Of a stretch of 64,000 nucleotides of DNA, positions 8,250 to 18,131 are shown one piece after another. How positions within the stretch are numbered: position 1 is the stretch's first letter; each line of letters starts with the position of its first letter. A program made the translations under genes and the position numbers. Origin of the DNA: Nocardiopsis potens DSM 45234 (GTDB lineage: Bacteria > Actinomycetota > Actinomycetes > Streptosporangiales > Streptosporangiaceae); the NCBI RefSeq assembly GCF_000341105.1, contig NZ_ANBB01000004.1, forward strand, positions 1 through 64,000, in the 5' to 3' direction. The notes under the pieces are model-generated. The model was not told the DNA's origin. It did no database searches and was given only the letters and a program-made list of their open reading frames with translations.

Positions 8250-8723
8250 TCAGCGGCGGGCGCCCTCCGGCCACACGACGGCGGTGGGCCGACCGGCCTC
8301 GTGCGCGTAGTCGACGATGTCGGCGGTGCCGCCCGGGCCGCGGGCCGGGCGGCCGTCCCAGACCGCGATCAGCTCGTCGGAGTGGTCCACCATGTAGCGG
8401 CCGGCCTCCAGGTGGGCCCGGGCGGTGGAGTCGACGTGCGGCAGCCGGTGCACCAGGCAGGCGCGGGCGAGCAGGGCGTCGTAGACCGGGTGGTGGGCGG
8501 CGGGCAGGCCGTCTCGGTACCGCTCGGCGGGCACGATCGCCTCCAGCGGCGCGCCCAGGTCCAGCACCGCCCGGGCGAACAGCGCGTCGGCGCCGTCGGC
8601 CAGGCAGGACAGCCCGATCAGGCGGCCCCGCAGGGGCTCCAGCCGGGCGCGGATCGCGCGGTCGATGCGGGCCTCCGCGTCCGGGGGCAGGCCGCGGTGG
8701 CCGGTGATGGCGATGCGTCGCAC
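8250..8723 (-). CDS. SLOG-fold (LOG/DprA-like Rossmann) protein
   Basis: The 157-residue protein starts at GTG 8723 (RRIAITGHRGLPPDAEARI). The TGHRG opening, LADGADALFARAVLDLG and the ending GGTADIVDYAHEAGRPTAVVWP fit the SLOG nucleotide-binding superfamily. Such proteins bind or cleave nucleotide-derived ligands. It lies downstream of, and in the same direction as, the XRE-TPR regulator, 206 bases away, and may act with it. I cannot assign a substrate. An open frame running to 9302 lacks family similarity and was not used. Confidence 0.75.
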   Translation of the reverse strand: MRRIAITGHRGLPPDAEARIDRAIRARLEPLRGRLIGLSCLADGADALFARAVLDLGAPLEAIVPAERYRDGLPAAHHPVYDALLARACLVHRLPHVDSTARAHLEAGRYMVDHSDELIAVWDGRPARGPGGTADIVDYAHEAGRPTAVVWPEGARR

Positions 8724-8929
8724 GGTGGCGCTCCCTCTCCTGTGGTTCGGGCCTGCGGTCCGGGGGCGCGGGCCGGGTCCCGCCGGGGCGGGCGCGGCCC
8801 GCGCCCGGACCCGGGAAACAGGCCCTGTCCTGGGAATACCCGGTCGGCCGGGGTGCCGCTCCGGGCGGTGTGCCGGGGCGGGGCCGCCCGGAGCCGTGCT
8901 CCGGCGGGCGGCACCGCGCGGGCGGTTCC

Positions 8930-10237
8930 TCACGGCAGCGGCGGCAGGCCCCCCGTCAGGGCGGCGGTGAGCCGGTCGTCCAGCCGGTCGGCGCCGGGGC
9001 CGCGCATCCGGTAGGCGCGGCGGAAGCCGCGGACCCGGTCCACCACCCGCTCGGACTGGAGCCGGACGCCGACGGCCAGCGCGTCGGCGGCCAGCCGGAC
9101 CGCTTCGTCGCCGTCGCCCGCGTCGGCGTAGGCCTTGGCCATCTCCACCTGGAGGATCGCGCTCTGCTTGGGCCCCGGGCGGGCGCCGGCGAAGGCCTCG
9201 GCGAAGGCGTCGTGGGCCTGGCGGGGCCGGTGCAGCCGGACGCCGGCCAGGGCCCGGTAGCCGGCGACCTTGGCGTGGTCGAAGGCGAACACCCAGGGCC
9301 ACGGGGGTTCGGCGTTGTCGGACCGGTTCACCGCCTGCTCGGCGAGGGCGATCTCCTGGTCGGCCTCGGCGGCCGCGCCCATGCCGGCGTGGCCGAGCGC
9401 CCGCACGCAGGCCAGCCAGGCGGTGGCGGTGGGGTGGGCGCCGGGGCCGAGCCTGCGGCCCGCCTCGTGCGCCAGCGACAGCCCCAGCGCCGGGTCGTCG
9501 GCGTCGATCTCGAACGCGGCGAGGCTGCCGAGCATGTAGACGTCGAGCAGGCGCTGCCCGGCGCGGCGGGCCCGGTCGACCGAGGCGCGGTAGAAGGCCC
9601 GGGCGGACCCGGCGTCGCCCATGTCGGCGTGGAGCCAGGCGGCGAACCCGGCGGCCTCGCTCGCGGCCGCGGCGACGTCGGCGGCGAACGGCGTGCCCTG
9701 GGCGCGCTTCAGGGTGCGCCCGGCCAGTTCGACGTGGGCCACCGCGCCCCGGGCGAGGTCGCGGGCGGGGGAGGAGGCGTCCAGGCGCCTCTGCCCGCCG
9801 GTGATGGCGCGGAGCACGGCGGCGGTCTGCTCGTGGATCTCGCTGTCGGCCGGGGCCGTGCCGCCGTGCCGCTGCGCCGAGGCGAGCGGCAGCGTGAGCG
9901 CGGAGACGGTCACGGCCTTGCCGAATTCCCTGCGTCGCGTGGGATCAGCCCCCTTAGCCGGTTCGGCGGCGCCGCCGAACCGGAGCAGGTGGAGCGGGAT
10001 CCCCAGGCGGCCGGCGAGGTCGCGGACCTGGTCGATGGTGAGTGACTGCTGGCCGTTGACCACGCGTGACACCCAGCTCTGGGAGTAGCCGACCGCTTTG
10101 GCCAGTTCCCCCTGGGACCAGCCCCGCGTGCGGCGGATGTCCTCGACGATCGTGGCGATGTCACAGGTGGCCAGTGCCGCTGCGGTGGCCGGGCGCGTCC
10201 AAAACTCCGGCGGCAGAGCGCCGTCTCGCTGGGGCAT
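8930..10237 (-). CDS. XRE-family regulator with TPR-like helical repeats
   Basis: The 435-residue protein has an N-terminal XRE helix-turn-helix (about 30-88: RGWSQGELAKAVGYSQSWVSRVV, split as RGWSQGELAKAVGYSQ then SWVSRVV). A long alanine-rich, TPR-like helical region covers about 150-420. This domain order is common in actinomycete developmental or ligand-responsive regulators. TAGCCT six bases before the ATG at 10237 suggests a leaderless mRNA. Facing it is a small unknown gene (10399); behind it is the SLOG protein. Confidence 0.85.
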   Translation of the reverse strand: MPQRDGALPPEFWTRPATAAALATCDIATIVEDIRRTRGWSQGELAKAVGYSQSWVSRVVNGQQSLTIDQVRDLAGRLGIPLHLLRFGGAAEPAKGADPTRRREFGKAVTVSALTLPLASAQRHGGTAPADSEIHEQTAAVLRAITGGQRRLDASSPARDLARGAVAHVELAGRTLKRAQGTPFAADVAAAASEAAGFAAWLHADMGDAGSARAFYRASVDRARRAGQRLLDVYMLGSLAAFEIDADDPALGLSLAHEAGRRLGPGAHPTATAWLACVRALGHAGMGAAAEADQEIALAEQAVNRSDNAEPPWPWVFAFDHAKVAGYRALAGVRLHRPRQAHDAFAEAFAGARPGPKQSAILQVEMAKAYADAGDGDEAVRLAADALAVGVRLQSERVVDRVRGFRRAYRMRGPGADRLDDRLTAALTGGLPPLP

Positions 10238-10243
10238 GAGCCT

Positions 10244-10249
10244 AGGCTA
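10244..10249 (-). promoter_or_regulatory. -10 box of a likely leaderless promoter (XRE-TPR regulator)
   Basis: TAGCCT on the minus strand is followed by AGGCTC and the ATG at 10237. The shared intergenic stretch up to 10398 also holds a small inverted repeat (TATGCG, five bases, CGCATA) that could be an operator of the regulator itself. Confidence 0.5.
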
Positions 10250-10398
10250 GGGGCGCCACCTGGGGTTGGTGGCTATGTGTGAGAGAAATGATGCTATGCG
10301 TAGCGCGCATATCGCTGTCCTCGAAGTCGTCGGTGGTGCAGAGTCAAGGGACTGAAGTCCTTGTGCCGCAGGGATTCCGAACACAATCAGGAGGGTGG

Positions 10399-10776
10399 AT
10401 GAGAGGGGAGAACAGCGGGTCCGAAAAGCCCTGTCTGGCCGGAAGCGGTCATGAGCTTGACCGGGGCGCCGACCCCGGCTGGGCGCGCGCGCTCAGCGGG
10501 CTCACCGCGGAACTCCGCTCCCGGGGTCTGGACGTCGGCATCGACGGGCGCACGGGCGTCGTCGAGGCGACCGTCGAGGGGTCCTCCCGGCGCACCCAGC
10601 GGGCGGTGCTCCGCCCGCACCGCGGCCGGCTGTGGTGGTGGCTCCGCTGGGAGGAGGAGGCCGCCGGCGCCGGGTGCGCGATGCGGCACAGCCCCCTCAC
10701 GCCCGCCGCCCGCACCGGCGACGCGGCCCGCAGGATCGCCGGCGTGATGGGCCCGGTCCGCACCAGGATCGGCTAG
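10399..10776 (+). CDS. Hypothetical protein, small, next to XRE regulator
   Basis: I do not recognise this 125-residue protein. ATG 10399 (MRGENSGSEK) is chosen because CAGGAGGGTGG just upstream is a good ribosome binding site; longer frames lack one. It has a central segment (ALSGLTAELRSRGLDVGID), a tryptophan-rich stretch (GRLWWWLRWEEE) and ends RRIAGVMGPVRTRIG. No signal peptide or membrane segment is seen. It is divergent from the XRE-TPR gene and ends before a strong palindrome. Confidence 0.65.
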   Translation: MRGENSGSEKPCLAGSGHELDRGADPGWARALSGLTAELRSRGLDVGIDGRTGVVEATVEGSSRRTQRAVLRPHRGRLWWWLRWEEEAAGAGCAMRHSPLTPAARTGDAARRIAGVMGPVRTRIG

Positions 10777-10843
10777 AGACCACTCCCCGCCCGCCCCCCG
10801 CAGTGCCCTCCGCGCATTCCCCGGCGCGCGGCGGGCGCGCCCT

Positions 10844-10885
10844 CCCCTTCTTCCGGCGCGGACCGGTCCGCGCCGGAAGAAGGGG
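10844..10885. terminator. 42-bp perfect palindrome between convergent genes
   Basis: Two 21-bp arms meet at an ACCGGT centre without a loop. It lies between the small + strand gene ending at 10776 and ppgK ending at 11034, so it can serve as a bidirectional terminator. No T-tract is present. Confidence 0.65.
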
Positions 10886-11033
10886 CGCGGTCGGGCGGAC
10901 CCGCGCCCGCTCCCGCACGGGAGCCGGGCCGCGGACCGATGCCGGGCGGGGCCGCCCGCACCCTCCCCTCGCGGGCCGGCCCTGCCCTTCCGCCCCGCCG
11001 CGGCGCACCGGGGCGGTGGAGGGGCCGCGCCGC

Positions 11034-11822
11034 TCAGCGCGGGTAGCGCTCGGCGGCCAGCAGCGCCGCGCCGACGATGCCCGCCGAGTTGCGCAGCCGG
11101 GCCGGGACCAGCTCCGCGCGGGTGCGCACGCGCGGGAGGAACTTGTCGGCCTTGCGGCTGACCCCGCCGCCGACCACGATCAGGTCCGGTGAGAGCAGCT
11201 TCTCCACCTCGTCGTAGTAGCGCTGCAGGCGCTCGGTCGCCCACTCCTCGTAGGAGAGCCCCTCGCGCTCCTTGGCCGCCGAGGAGGCGCGCGTCTCCGC
11301 GTCGTGCCCGTCGATCTCCAGGTGCCCGAACTCGGTGTTGGGCACCAGGCGCCCGTCGGTGAGCAGGGCGGTGCCGATGCCGGTGCCCAGGGTGGTCAGC
11401 AGCACCACCCCGCGCACCCCGCGGGCCGCGCCGTAGCGGTGCTCGGCGACCGCTGCGGCGTCGGCGTCGTTGACCACCGCGACCGGCCGGCCGGTCGCCG
11501 CCTCGCACAGCTGCTGCGCGTGCACGCCGATCCAGGCGTCGTCCACGTTGGCCGCGGTGCCGACGACCCCGCCGCGCACCACCCCGGGGAAGGTCACCCC
11601 GACCGGGGCGCCCTCGCCGGCGTGCGCGCCGATCCGCTCGCCGATCTCCGCGACCACCTGGGCCACCGCCTTGGGGGTGGAGGGGTGCGGCGTGTGGATC
11701 TTGACCCGGTCCGTGGTGAACGCCCCCGTGCCCAGGTCGACCGGGGCGCCCTTGATGCCGCTGCCGCCGATGTCGATGCCCAGTCCCACGCCGTGCGCCG
11801 CGGCCGCGCCGTCACTCGCCAT
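11034..11822 (-). CDS. ppgK: Polyphosphate glucokinase
   Basis: The 262-residue ROK-family kinase phosphorylates glucose using polyphosphate or ATP. The N-terminus carries the nucleotide/phosphate loop ([18 protein letters not shown]). The centre has [35 protein letters not shown] (catalytic Asp) and [12 protein letters not shown]; the end has [18 protein letters not shown]. This combination is typical of actinobacterial PpgK. ATG 11822 gives the usual family length, and GGAGAGGGCGG upstream can serve as the ribosome binding site. Confidence 0.92.
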   Translation of the reverse strand: MASDGAAAAHGVGLGIDIGGSGIKGAPVDLGTGAFTTDRVKIHTPHPSTPKAVAQVVAEIGERIGAHAGEGAPVGVTFPGVVRGGVVGTAANVDDAWIGVHAQQLCEAATGRPVAVVNDADAAAVAEHRYGAARGVRGVVLLTTLGTGIGTALLTDGRLVPNTEFGHLEIDGHDAETRASSAAKEREGLSYEEWATERLQRYYDEVEKLLSPDLIVVGGGVSRKADKFLPRVRTRAELVPARLRNSAGIVGAALLAAERYPR

Positions 11823-12025
11823 GATCCGCCCTCTCCGGTGCAGTCGGTGCCGCGGATCCGGCCGATCCGCACTGTGTGAGATGCCCCCTCGCCCGCCGAT
11901 TACGCCGTGTCCGACCACGGCGGATAACCTGGGCGCTCGCGCAGTCCGGCGGGAGGGGCGGGCGCCCGGAAGGGGCGGCGCGCCCCGCTCCCGCGCCATG
12001 TACGACCCCGGAGAGACGAGCACCA

Positions 12026-12988
12026 GTGACCGGCATCCACGGCCGCCGAGGACCCTTCGGCGACGGCGACATCGTGCAGCTGACCGACCCCAAGGGGCGG
12101 ATGCACACCATCACCCTGAAGGCCGGTTCGGCGTTCCACACCCACCGGGGGCGGCTCGACCACGACGACCTGATCGGCAGCCCCGAGGGCAGCGTGGTCC
12201 GCTCCACCTCGGGCACCGCCTACGTCGCGCTCCGCCCGCTGCTGCTGGACTTCACCCTGTCCATGAAGCGCGGCGCGACCATCGTCTACCCCAAGGACGC
12301 CGCGCAGATCGTGGCCCAGGCCGACGTCTTCCCCGGGGCCCGGGTGATCGAGGCCGGGGCCGGCTCCGGCTCGCTGTCCAGCTGGCTGCTGCGCGCGGTC
12401 GGGGACAAGGGGAAGGTGTACTCCTTCGAGCGGCGCGAGGACTTCGCGGCGATCGCCCGGGAGAACGTGCGCCGCTACTTCGGCGAGGTGCCCGAGGCCT
12501 GGGAGCTGACCGTGGGCGACCTCAACGAGGCGCTGGCCGGCCCGGACGCGCCGACCGGGGTCGACCGGGTGGTGCTGGACATGCTGGCCCCCTGGGAGTG
12601 CATCGGCCCGGTGGCCGAGGCGCTCATCCCCGGCGGGCTGTTCTGCGCCTACGTCGCCACCACCACCCAGGTGTCCCGGGTGGTGGAGGAGCTGCGCGAG
12701 CACGGCTCCTTCTACGAGCCGCACGCCTGGGAGACCATGGTGCGCAATTGGCACGTGGAGGGGCTGGCGGTCCGACCGGACCACCGGATGATCGGGCACA
12801 CCGGCTTCCTGGTCACCGCCCGCCGGCTGGCGGACGGCGCGGAGGCCCCTGAGCGGCGCCGCCGCCCGGCGAAGGGCGCTTATGGGGAGGACTGGGCCAA
12901 AACGCGCGAGGGGCGCGGATCGGGAAGCGCCGGAGAAAGCGCTGGGGAAGGGGCCGGGAACGGCGCCGCGGAACCCGCCGGGGACTAG
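12026..12988 (+). CDS. trmI: tRNA (adenine-58-N1)-methyltransferase
   Basis: This 320-residue SAM-dependent enzyme makes m1A58 in the tRNA T-loop as a homotetramer. An N-terminal small beta domain ([18 protein letters not shown]) precedes the Rossmann core: [19 protein letters not shown] (SAM loop), [18 protein letters not shown] and [15 protein letters not shown]. The tail (about 275-320) is low-complexity. GTG 12026 matches the family start. Its place just before arc/mpa is conserved in actinobacteria. Confidence 0.94.
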   Translation: MTGIHGRRGPFGDGDIVQLTDPKGRMHTITLKAGSAFHTHRGRLDHDDLIGSPEGSVVRSTSGTAYVALRPLLLDFTLSMKRGATIVYPKDAAQIVAQADVFPGARVIEAGAGSGSLSSWLLRAVGDKGKVYSFERREDFAAIARENVRRYFGEVPEAWELTVGDLNEALAGPDAPTGVDRVVLDMLAPWECIGPVAEALIPGGLFCAYVATTTQVSRVVEELREHGSFYEPHAWETMVRNWHVEGLAVRPDHRMIGHTGFLVTARRLADGAEAPERRRRPAKGAYGEDWAKTREGRGSGSAGESAGEGAGNGAAEPAGD

Positions 12989-13157
12989 GCGGGGACGTTA
13001 CTTTCTCATTACGACGGGGGCCTCATTACCAGCCTGACCTAGGCTTTCACAAGATCGAAAAGTGAGTCCTCAAACACTTGCGGAGCACCGGAGGTTAGGA
13101 ATAGTCCATGGGTAGGTAGGGTTCCGAGTAGTCGTCCTCTTATAGGAGGTGGCGGAC
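12989..13157 (+). promoter_or_regulatory. AT-richer leader/promoter region of arc
   Basis: This 169-bp gap is clearly poorer in GC than the genes around it. It contains several TANNNT-like boxes (TAGGCT near 13040, TAGGAA near 13096, TAGGGT near 13115) and a TTGCGG at 13078-13083 that could be a -35 element. I cannot choose one promoter. The ribosome binding site of arc, AGGAGG at 13144-13149, closes the region. Confidence 0.35.
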
Positions 13158-14915
13158 GTGGCCGATCGCGACGACGAGCGTCAGGCGGAGCGCGACCGAG
13201 AAGTCGAAGAGCTCACGGCTCAAGTCTCCTACTTGGAAAAGGAGCTCAGCGTAGTCCGGCGCAAGCTCGCCGATTCCCCCCGCCATGTGCGGCTCCTGGA
13301 GGACCGACTGCGTGAGGCGCAGGCCAACCTCGCCGCGGCGAACGGCCAGAACGAGCGGCTGGTCTCCACGCTGAAGGAGGCGCGGGACCAGATCGTCGCC
13401 CTCAAGGAGGAGGTCGACCGGCTGGCCCAGCCGCCGTCCGGCTTCGGGGTGTTCCTGGAGGCCCGCGAGGACGGGACCGTCGAGATCTTCACCAACGGCC
13501 GCAAGATGCGGGTGAACGTCAGCCCGTCGGTCGAGGTGGAGGAGCTCAGCCCCGGCCAGGAGGTCATGCTCAACGAGGCGTTCAACGTCGTCGAGGCGCA
13601 GTCCTTCGAGACCGTCGGCGAGGTCGTGATGCTGAAGGAGGCGCTCGGCGGCGACCGGGTGCTGGTGATCTCCAACCACGACGAGGAGCGGATCGTCCGG
13701 CTGGCCGAGCCGCTGCGCGGGGAGGCCATCCGCCCCGGCGACTCGCTGCTGCTGGAGACGCGCTCGGGCTACGTCTACGAGCGCATCCCCAAGTCGGAGG
13801 TGGAGGAGCTCATCCTCGAAGAGGTCCCCGACATCGCCTACACCGACATCGGCGGCCTCAGCGGGCAGATCGAGATGATCCGCGACGCGGTCGAGCTGCC
13901 CTACCTGCACAAGGACCTGTTCTACGAGCACCGGCTGCGCCCGCCCAAGGGCGTGCTGCTCTACGGCCCGCCCGGGTGCGGGAAGACGCTGATCGCCAAG
14001 GCGGTCGCCAACTCGCTGGCCAAGCAGGTCGCCGAGCGCACCGGCCAGGACGTCGGCAAGAGCTTCTTCCTCAACATCAAGGGCCCCGAGCTGCTGAACA
14101 AGTACGTCGGCGAGACCGAGCGGCACATCCGCCTGGTCTTCCAGCGGGCCCGGGAGAAGGCCGGCGAGGGCACCCCGGTGATCGTGTTCTTCGACGAGAT
14201 GGACTCGATCTTCCGCACCCGCGGCTCCGGCGTCTCCAGCGACGTGGAGAACACCATCGTCCCCCAGCTGCTCAGCGAGATCGACGGCGTGGAGGGGCTG
14301 GAGAACGTCATCGTCATCGGCGCCTCCAACCGGGAGGACATGATCGACCCGGCGATCCTGCGCCCGGGCCGGCTGGACGTGAAGATCAAGATCGAGCGGC
14401 CCGACGCCGAGGCCGCCCGGGACATCTTCTCCAAGTACATCACCGACGGCCTCCCGCTGCACGAGGACGACCTCGCCGAGCACGGCGGCTCCACCAAGGC
14501 CACCGTGGAGGCGATGATCCAGCGGGTCGTCGAGCGGATGTACACCGAGACGGAGGAGAACCGCTTCCTGGAGGTCACCTACGCCAACGGCGACAAGGAG
14601 GTCCTCTACTTCAAGGACTTCAACTCCGGGGCGATGATCCAGAACATCGTGGACCGGGCCAAGAAGATGGCCATCAAGGACTTCATCGACAACAAGTCCA
14701 AGGGCATCCGGGTGGCGCACCTGATGCAGGCCTGCGTCGACGAGTTCAGCGAGAACGAGGACCTGCCCAACACCACCAACCCGGACGACTGGGCCCGCAT
14801 CTCCGGCAAGAAGGGCGAGCGGATCGTCTACATCCGCACGCTGGTCTCCGGCAAGAAGGGCGCGGACTCCGGCCGGTCCATCGACACCGTGGCCAACACC
14901 GGCCAGTACCTGTAG
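13158..14915 (+). CDS. arc: Proteasomal AAA+ ATPase ARC (Mpa)
   Basis: The 585-residue ring ATPase unfolds pupylated proteins and threads them into the 20S core. It has an N-terminal coiled coil (about 10-90) that captures Pup, an OB region (about 95-230), Walker A GPPGCGKT (about 269), Walker [11 protein letters not shown] and arginine-finger region RPGRLDVKI. The C-terminus ends in QYL, which docks into the proteasome alpha ring. GTG 13158 is chosen because AGGAGG lies eight bases upstream; the GTG at 13149 is inside that site. Confidence 0.97.
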   Translation: MADRDDERQAERDREVEELTAQVSYLEKELSVVRRKLADSPRHVRLLEDRLREAQANLAAANGQNERLVSTLKEARDQIVALKEEVDRLAQPPSGFGVFLEAREDGTVEIFTNGRKMRVNVSPSVEVEELSPGQEVMLNEAFNVVEAQSFETVGEVVMLKEALGGDRVLVISNHDEERIVRLAEPLRGEAIRPGDSLLLETRSGYVYERIPKSEVEELILEEVPDIAYTDIGGLSGQIEMIRDAVELPYLHKDLFYEHRLRPPKGVLLYGPPGCGKTLIAKAVANSLAKQVAERTGQDVGKSFFLNIKGPELLNKYVGETERHIRLVFQRAREKAGEGTPVIVFFDEMDSIFRTRGSGVSSDVENTIVPQLLSEIDGVEGLENVIVIGASNREDMIDPAILRPGRLDVKIKIERPDAEAARDIFSKYITDGLPLHEDDLAEHGGSTKATVEAMIQRVVERMYTETEENRFLEVTYANGDKEVLYFKDFNSGAMIQNIVDRAKKMAIKDFIDNKSKGIRVAHLMQACVDEFSENEDLPNTTNPDDWARISGKKGERIVYIRTLVSGKKGADSGRSIDTVANTGQYL

Positions 14916-14924
14916 CGGCGCAAA

Positions 14925-14953
14925 GGGGCCCGCCGGGGGATCCGGCGGGCCCC
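14925..14953. terminator. Terminator hairpin after arc
   Basis: Perfect 12-bp arms (14925-14936 and 14942-14953) enclose a five-base loop, ten bases after the arc stop. It also faces the convergent response regulator, so it may work in both directions. Confidence 0.75.
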
Positions 14954-14971
14954 TCGCCGTTCCCGGGCCGC

Positions 14972-15607
14972 TCAGCGCGGGCGCAGGATGCCGCGCTCCA
15001 TCGCGACCGAGATCGCCGCGGTCCGGTTGTCCACCCCGAGTTTTTCGTAGATGTGCCCCAGGTGCGTCTTGACGGTGGCCTCGCTGACGAACAGCTCCCG
15101 GGAGAGCGCCCTGTTGGACAGGCCGCGGGCCAGCAGGTGCAGGATCTCGGTCTCCCGCGGGCTGAGCGCGGTGCGCGGCGCGCGCAGCCGGCCCACCAGC
15201 CGGGCGGCGACCCCGGGGGAGAGCGCTGTCTCGCCGCGCGCCGCCGCGGCCACCGCCTCGCACAGCCGGTCGGGCGGGGAGTCCTTGAGCATGTAGCCGG
15301 CGGCCCCGGCCTCCACCGCGGCGAGGATGTCGGCGTCGCTGTCGTAGGTGGTCAGCACCAGCACCGGCGGGGCGTCCGGGAGTCCGCCGACGGCCCGGGT
15401 GGCGTCGGCGCCGTCCATGCCGCCCATCCGCAGGTCCATCAGGACCACGTCGACGGCGGTGCCGGCGAGCACGGCCAGCGCCTCCCGGCCGTCGGCGGCC
15501 TCGGCCACCACCTCCATGTCCGGGCGCTCGTCGAACATCGCGCGCAGCCCGCGCCGGACCACCGGGTGGTCGTCGACGAGCAGCAGGCGCAGCGGTCGGT
15601 CGGTCAC
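14972..15607 (-). CDS. NarL/FixJ-type response regulator
   Basis: The 211-residue protein has a receiver domain (LLLVDDHPVVRRGLRAMF; phospho-acceptor in DVVLMDLRMGG; LKDSPPDRLC) and a LuxR helix-turn-helix (LSPRETEILHLLARGLSNRAL). GTG 15607 overlaps the kinase stop by four bases (GTGA), so the pair is translationally coupled. With the divergent ABC transporter (17052-18820) this resembles export modules induced by cell-envelope or antibiotic stress. Confidence 0.93.
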   Translation of the reverse strand: MTDRPLRLLLVDDHPVVRRGLRAMFDERPDMEVVAEAADGREALAVLAGTAVDVVLMDLRMGGMDGADATRAVGGLPDAPPVLVLTTYDSDADILAAVEAGAAGYMLKDSPPDRLCEAVAAAARGETALSPGVAARLVGRLRAPRTALSPRETEILHLLARGLSNRALSRELFVSEATVKTHLGHIYEKLGVDNRTAAISVAMERGILRPR

Positions 15608-16848
15608 GTCTCCTCCTCGGCGCCGGCGGGCTCGGCGCCCAGCGGCAGGGTCACGGCGAGGGCGGTGCCCTCCCCGGGGGCGGACTCCAGCTGCAGGCGG
15701 CCGCCGAGCTCGGCGACCCGGCCGGCCAGCCCGCGGGTGCCGTAGCCGGTGCCGTCGGCGCGGCCGTGCTCCACCCCGGCCGGGTCGAAGCCGCGCCCGT
15801 CGTCGTAGACGTCGAGGGCGACCTCGCCGTCCAGGTAGGCCAGAGTGACCACGGCGGTGCGCGCGCCGGAGTGCGCCGCGACGTTGGCCAGGCCGACCTG
15901 CCCGGCGCGGAGCAGCGCCACCTCGAAGCCGGCCGGCAGCGGCACCGGGTCGCCCTCCAGGCGGAACCGGCAGTCGGTGCCGCTCTCGGCGGCGGTGCGC
16001 GAGCAGAGCCGGCCCAGGGCGTCGGCGAGCGAGCCGGAGGAGAGCGAGGGCGGCGCCAGGGCGCGGACGAACCGGCGGGCCTCGGCGAGGTTCTCCGCGG
16101 CGGTGTCCCGGGCGTCGGCGATCCGCGCGGCCGCGGCGCCCGGGTCGGTGCGCACCGCCCCCTCCGCGGAGCGGAGCAGCAGCACGATGCTGGACAGGCC
16201 CTGGGCCAGGGTGTCGTGGATCTCCCGGGAGAGCCGCTCCCGCTCGGCGAGGGCACCGGCCCGGTGCTGGGTCTCGGCCAGTTCGCCGCGGGTGCGCTCC
16301 AGGTCCTCGATCAGCCGCCGGCGCTGCTCGCTCTCGGTGTACAGGGCGGCGTAGCCCAGCGCGATCACCACCGCGAAGGCCGCCCCCAGCACCGGGCCGA
16401 GCAGCATGCCGGTGTCCAGTCCGCGGGCGTGCAGCGCCTGGGAGGCGACGACCGCGGCGGTGATCACGGCGACCGCGGCCACCGCGTGCAGCCGGCGCAG
16501 CAGGTGCAGGTGGAGGAAGAACAGCGGGAAGGCGAGCCAGGAGAAGTCCGGGCTGAGCAGCAGCAGCCCCGCCCACACCGCGGTGACCAGGGCGAGCCAG
16601 GCCAGGGCGGTGCGCCGGCCGGGCAGCAGGCGCAGCAGCGGCGGGCCGCAGGCGTAGACCGCGCCCAGCACGGCGGCGCCGGCCAGGGCCGCCCAGTCCG
16701 CCGGGCCGGCGCCGCCGGTGAACAGCCGGGCCGCGGCCACCGCCAGCAGCAGGAAGAACGCGGCGTGCAGGCAGCCGCGCAGGACGGCGAGCACGGTCGC
16801 GGTCCCGGTGGAGAGCGAGGCGAAGGGCGCCCGGTGAGCAGGGTGCAT
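15604..16848 (-). CDS. Sensor histidine kinase, HisKA_3 family
   Basis: The protein has about 414 residues with several transmembrane helices (about 12-165), a coiled linker, the HisKA_3 motif ERLSREIHDTLAQGLSSIVL and a HATPase_c domain (GQVGLANVAAHSGA; YDDGRGFDP; GTRGLAGRVAELGG). ATG 16848 (MHPAHRAPFASL) was chosen for a sensible membrane N-terminus; a start near 16884 is possible. It is divergent from an FtsX-type permease, which the two-component system probably controls. Confidence 0.9.
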   Translation of the reverse strand: MHPAHRAPFASLSTGTATVLAVLRGCLHAAFFLLLAVAAARLFTGGAGPADWAALAGAAVLGAVYACGPPLLRLLPGRRTALAWLALVTAVWAGLLLLSPDFSWLAFPLFFLHLHLLRRLHAVAAVAVITAAVVASQALHARGLDTGMLLGPVLGAAFAVVIALGYAALYTESEQRRRLIEDLERTRGELAETQHRAGALAERERLSREIHDTLAQGLSSIVLLLRSAEGAVRTDPGAAAARIADARDTAAENLAEARRFVRALAPPSLSSGSLADALGRLCSRTAAESGTDCRFRLEGDPVPLPAGFEVALLRAGQVGLANVAAHSGARTAVVTLAYLDGEVALDVYDDGRGFDPAGVEHGRADGTGYGTRGLAGRVAELGGRLQLESAPGEGTALAVTLPLGAEPAGAEEET

Positions 16849-17051
16849 CCAGTCCACGGTAGGCCGCGGCCGCCCGGCCCGCATCGACCGAACGGCGGAT
16901 GCCGGGCTCAGCCCTTCCGCTCCGCGGAACCGCCCGCCCGTCCGATGGAATCCGGGGCGGGCGGCGCGAGGGTGGGAAGTGCGCGGCGGAACCGCGCCGC
17001 GGGGCCGGTCCCGGCGCCCGCGCACCCCTACCCCTTCCAGGAGGCCCTGCC

Positions 17052-18131
17052 GTGTTCGTGGCCGTCCGCGACATCCGCGCCGCCAAGGGGCGGTTCGCGC
17101 TGATGGGCTCGGTCGTCGCCCTCATCACCCTGCTGGTGGTCCTGCTCTCCGGGCTCACCGCGGGGCTGGCCGACGAGTCCGTCTCCGCGATCGACCGCCT
17201 GCCCGCCACCAGGATCGCCTTCGGGGCGGCCGGCGGCGCCGACCCCGAGGAGTCCTTCGCCGACAGCTCGGTCACCGCCGAGCAGGTGCGGGCCTGGGCC
17301 GGCACCGACGGGGTGGCCTGGGCCGAGGCGCTGGCCGTCACCCCCGCCCGGCTGGAGCTGGCCGACGGCTCCACCGCCGCGGCGACGGTGCTCGCCGCCG
17401 AGCCCGGCGGGCACCTCGCCCCGGAGGGCACCGGCGACGGCGCCCTGGTCGTGTCCGAGCCGCTGGCCGAGGAGGAGGGCCTGGCGGCCGGGGACACCGT
17501 GGTCCTCGCCGGCCGCGAGTTCACCGTGGACCGGGTCGCCGGCGACGACTCCTACAGCCACACCCCCGCCGTCTGGACCTCGCTGGCCTCCTGGCGCGGC
17601 CTGGCGCCGGACGGCGCCGCGGACGTCCCGGCCGGCACCGTGGTCGCCGCCGAGGCCGGCGGGGACGCCGCCGCGGCGGCCGACGGCGCGGCGGGCACGG
17701 TCTCCGCGACCCGCTCGGGGAGCCTGGCGGCGATCGGCGCCTACTCCTCGGAGAACGGGTCGCTGATGATGATCCAGGGCTTCCTCTACGCCATCTCCGC
17801 CCTGGTGGCCGGGGCGTTCCTGACCGTGTGGACGGTCCAGCGCACCGGCGACATCGCCATCCTCAAGGCGCTCGGCGGCTCCACCGGCTACCTGGTCCGC
17901 GACGCGCTGGCCCAGGCCCTGGCGGTGCTGGCGGCCGGCTCCCTGGCCGGGGGAGCGGCCGGCGCGGCGCTGGGCGCCGCGGCCGCCTCCGCGGTCCCGT
18001 TCTCGGCGAGCGCCGCCACCACCCTGCTCCCGGTCGCCGCCATGGTGGCCCTGGGCATGCTCGGGGCGGTCCTGGCGGTCCGCCGCATCACCTCCGTCGA
18101 CCCGCTGACCGCCCTTGGAGGCGTCCGATGA
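17052..18131 (+). CDS. ABC transporter permease, FtsX/MacB-like
   Basis: This 359-residue protein has an N-terminal transmembrane helix (about 17-38), a large extracytoplasmic domain (about 40-235) and three C-terminal helices (about 240-350), the single-unit FtsX layout. The ending VLAVRRITSVDPLTALGG is typical. GTG 17052 has AGGAGG seven bases upstream. The stop overlaps the ATPase start (ATGA). It probably exports a lipid-like or peptide compound or signals to the cell wall; the substrate is unknown. Confidence 0.9.
   Translation: MFVAVRDIRAAKGRFALMGSVVALITLLVVLLSGLTAGLADESVSAIDRLPATRIAFGAAGGADPEESFADSSVTAEQVRAWAGTDGVAWAEALAVTPARLELADGSTAAATVLAAEPGGHLAPEGTGDGALVVSEPLAEEEGLAAGDTVVLAGREFTVDRVAGDDSYSHTPAVWTSLASWRGLAPDGAADVPAGTVVAAEAGGDAAAAADGAAGTVSATRSGSLAAIGAYSSENGSLMMIQGFLYAISALVAGAFLTVWTVQRTGDIAILKALGGSTGYLVRDALAQALAVLAAGSLAGGAAGAALGAAAASAVPFSASAATTLLPVAAMVALGMLGAVLAVRRITSVDPLTALGGVR

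Noticed and set aside
8724-9302. N-terminal extension of the SLOG gene up to 9302
   Set aside because: It runs antisense to the XRE-TPR gene's frame on the same strand and encodes only Pro/Arg-rich sequence.
13149-13151. Upstream GTG as the arc start
   Set aside because: It lies inside the AGGAGG ribosome binding site; GTG 13158 is correctly spaced.
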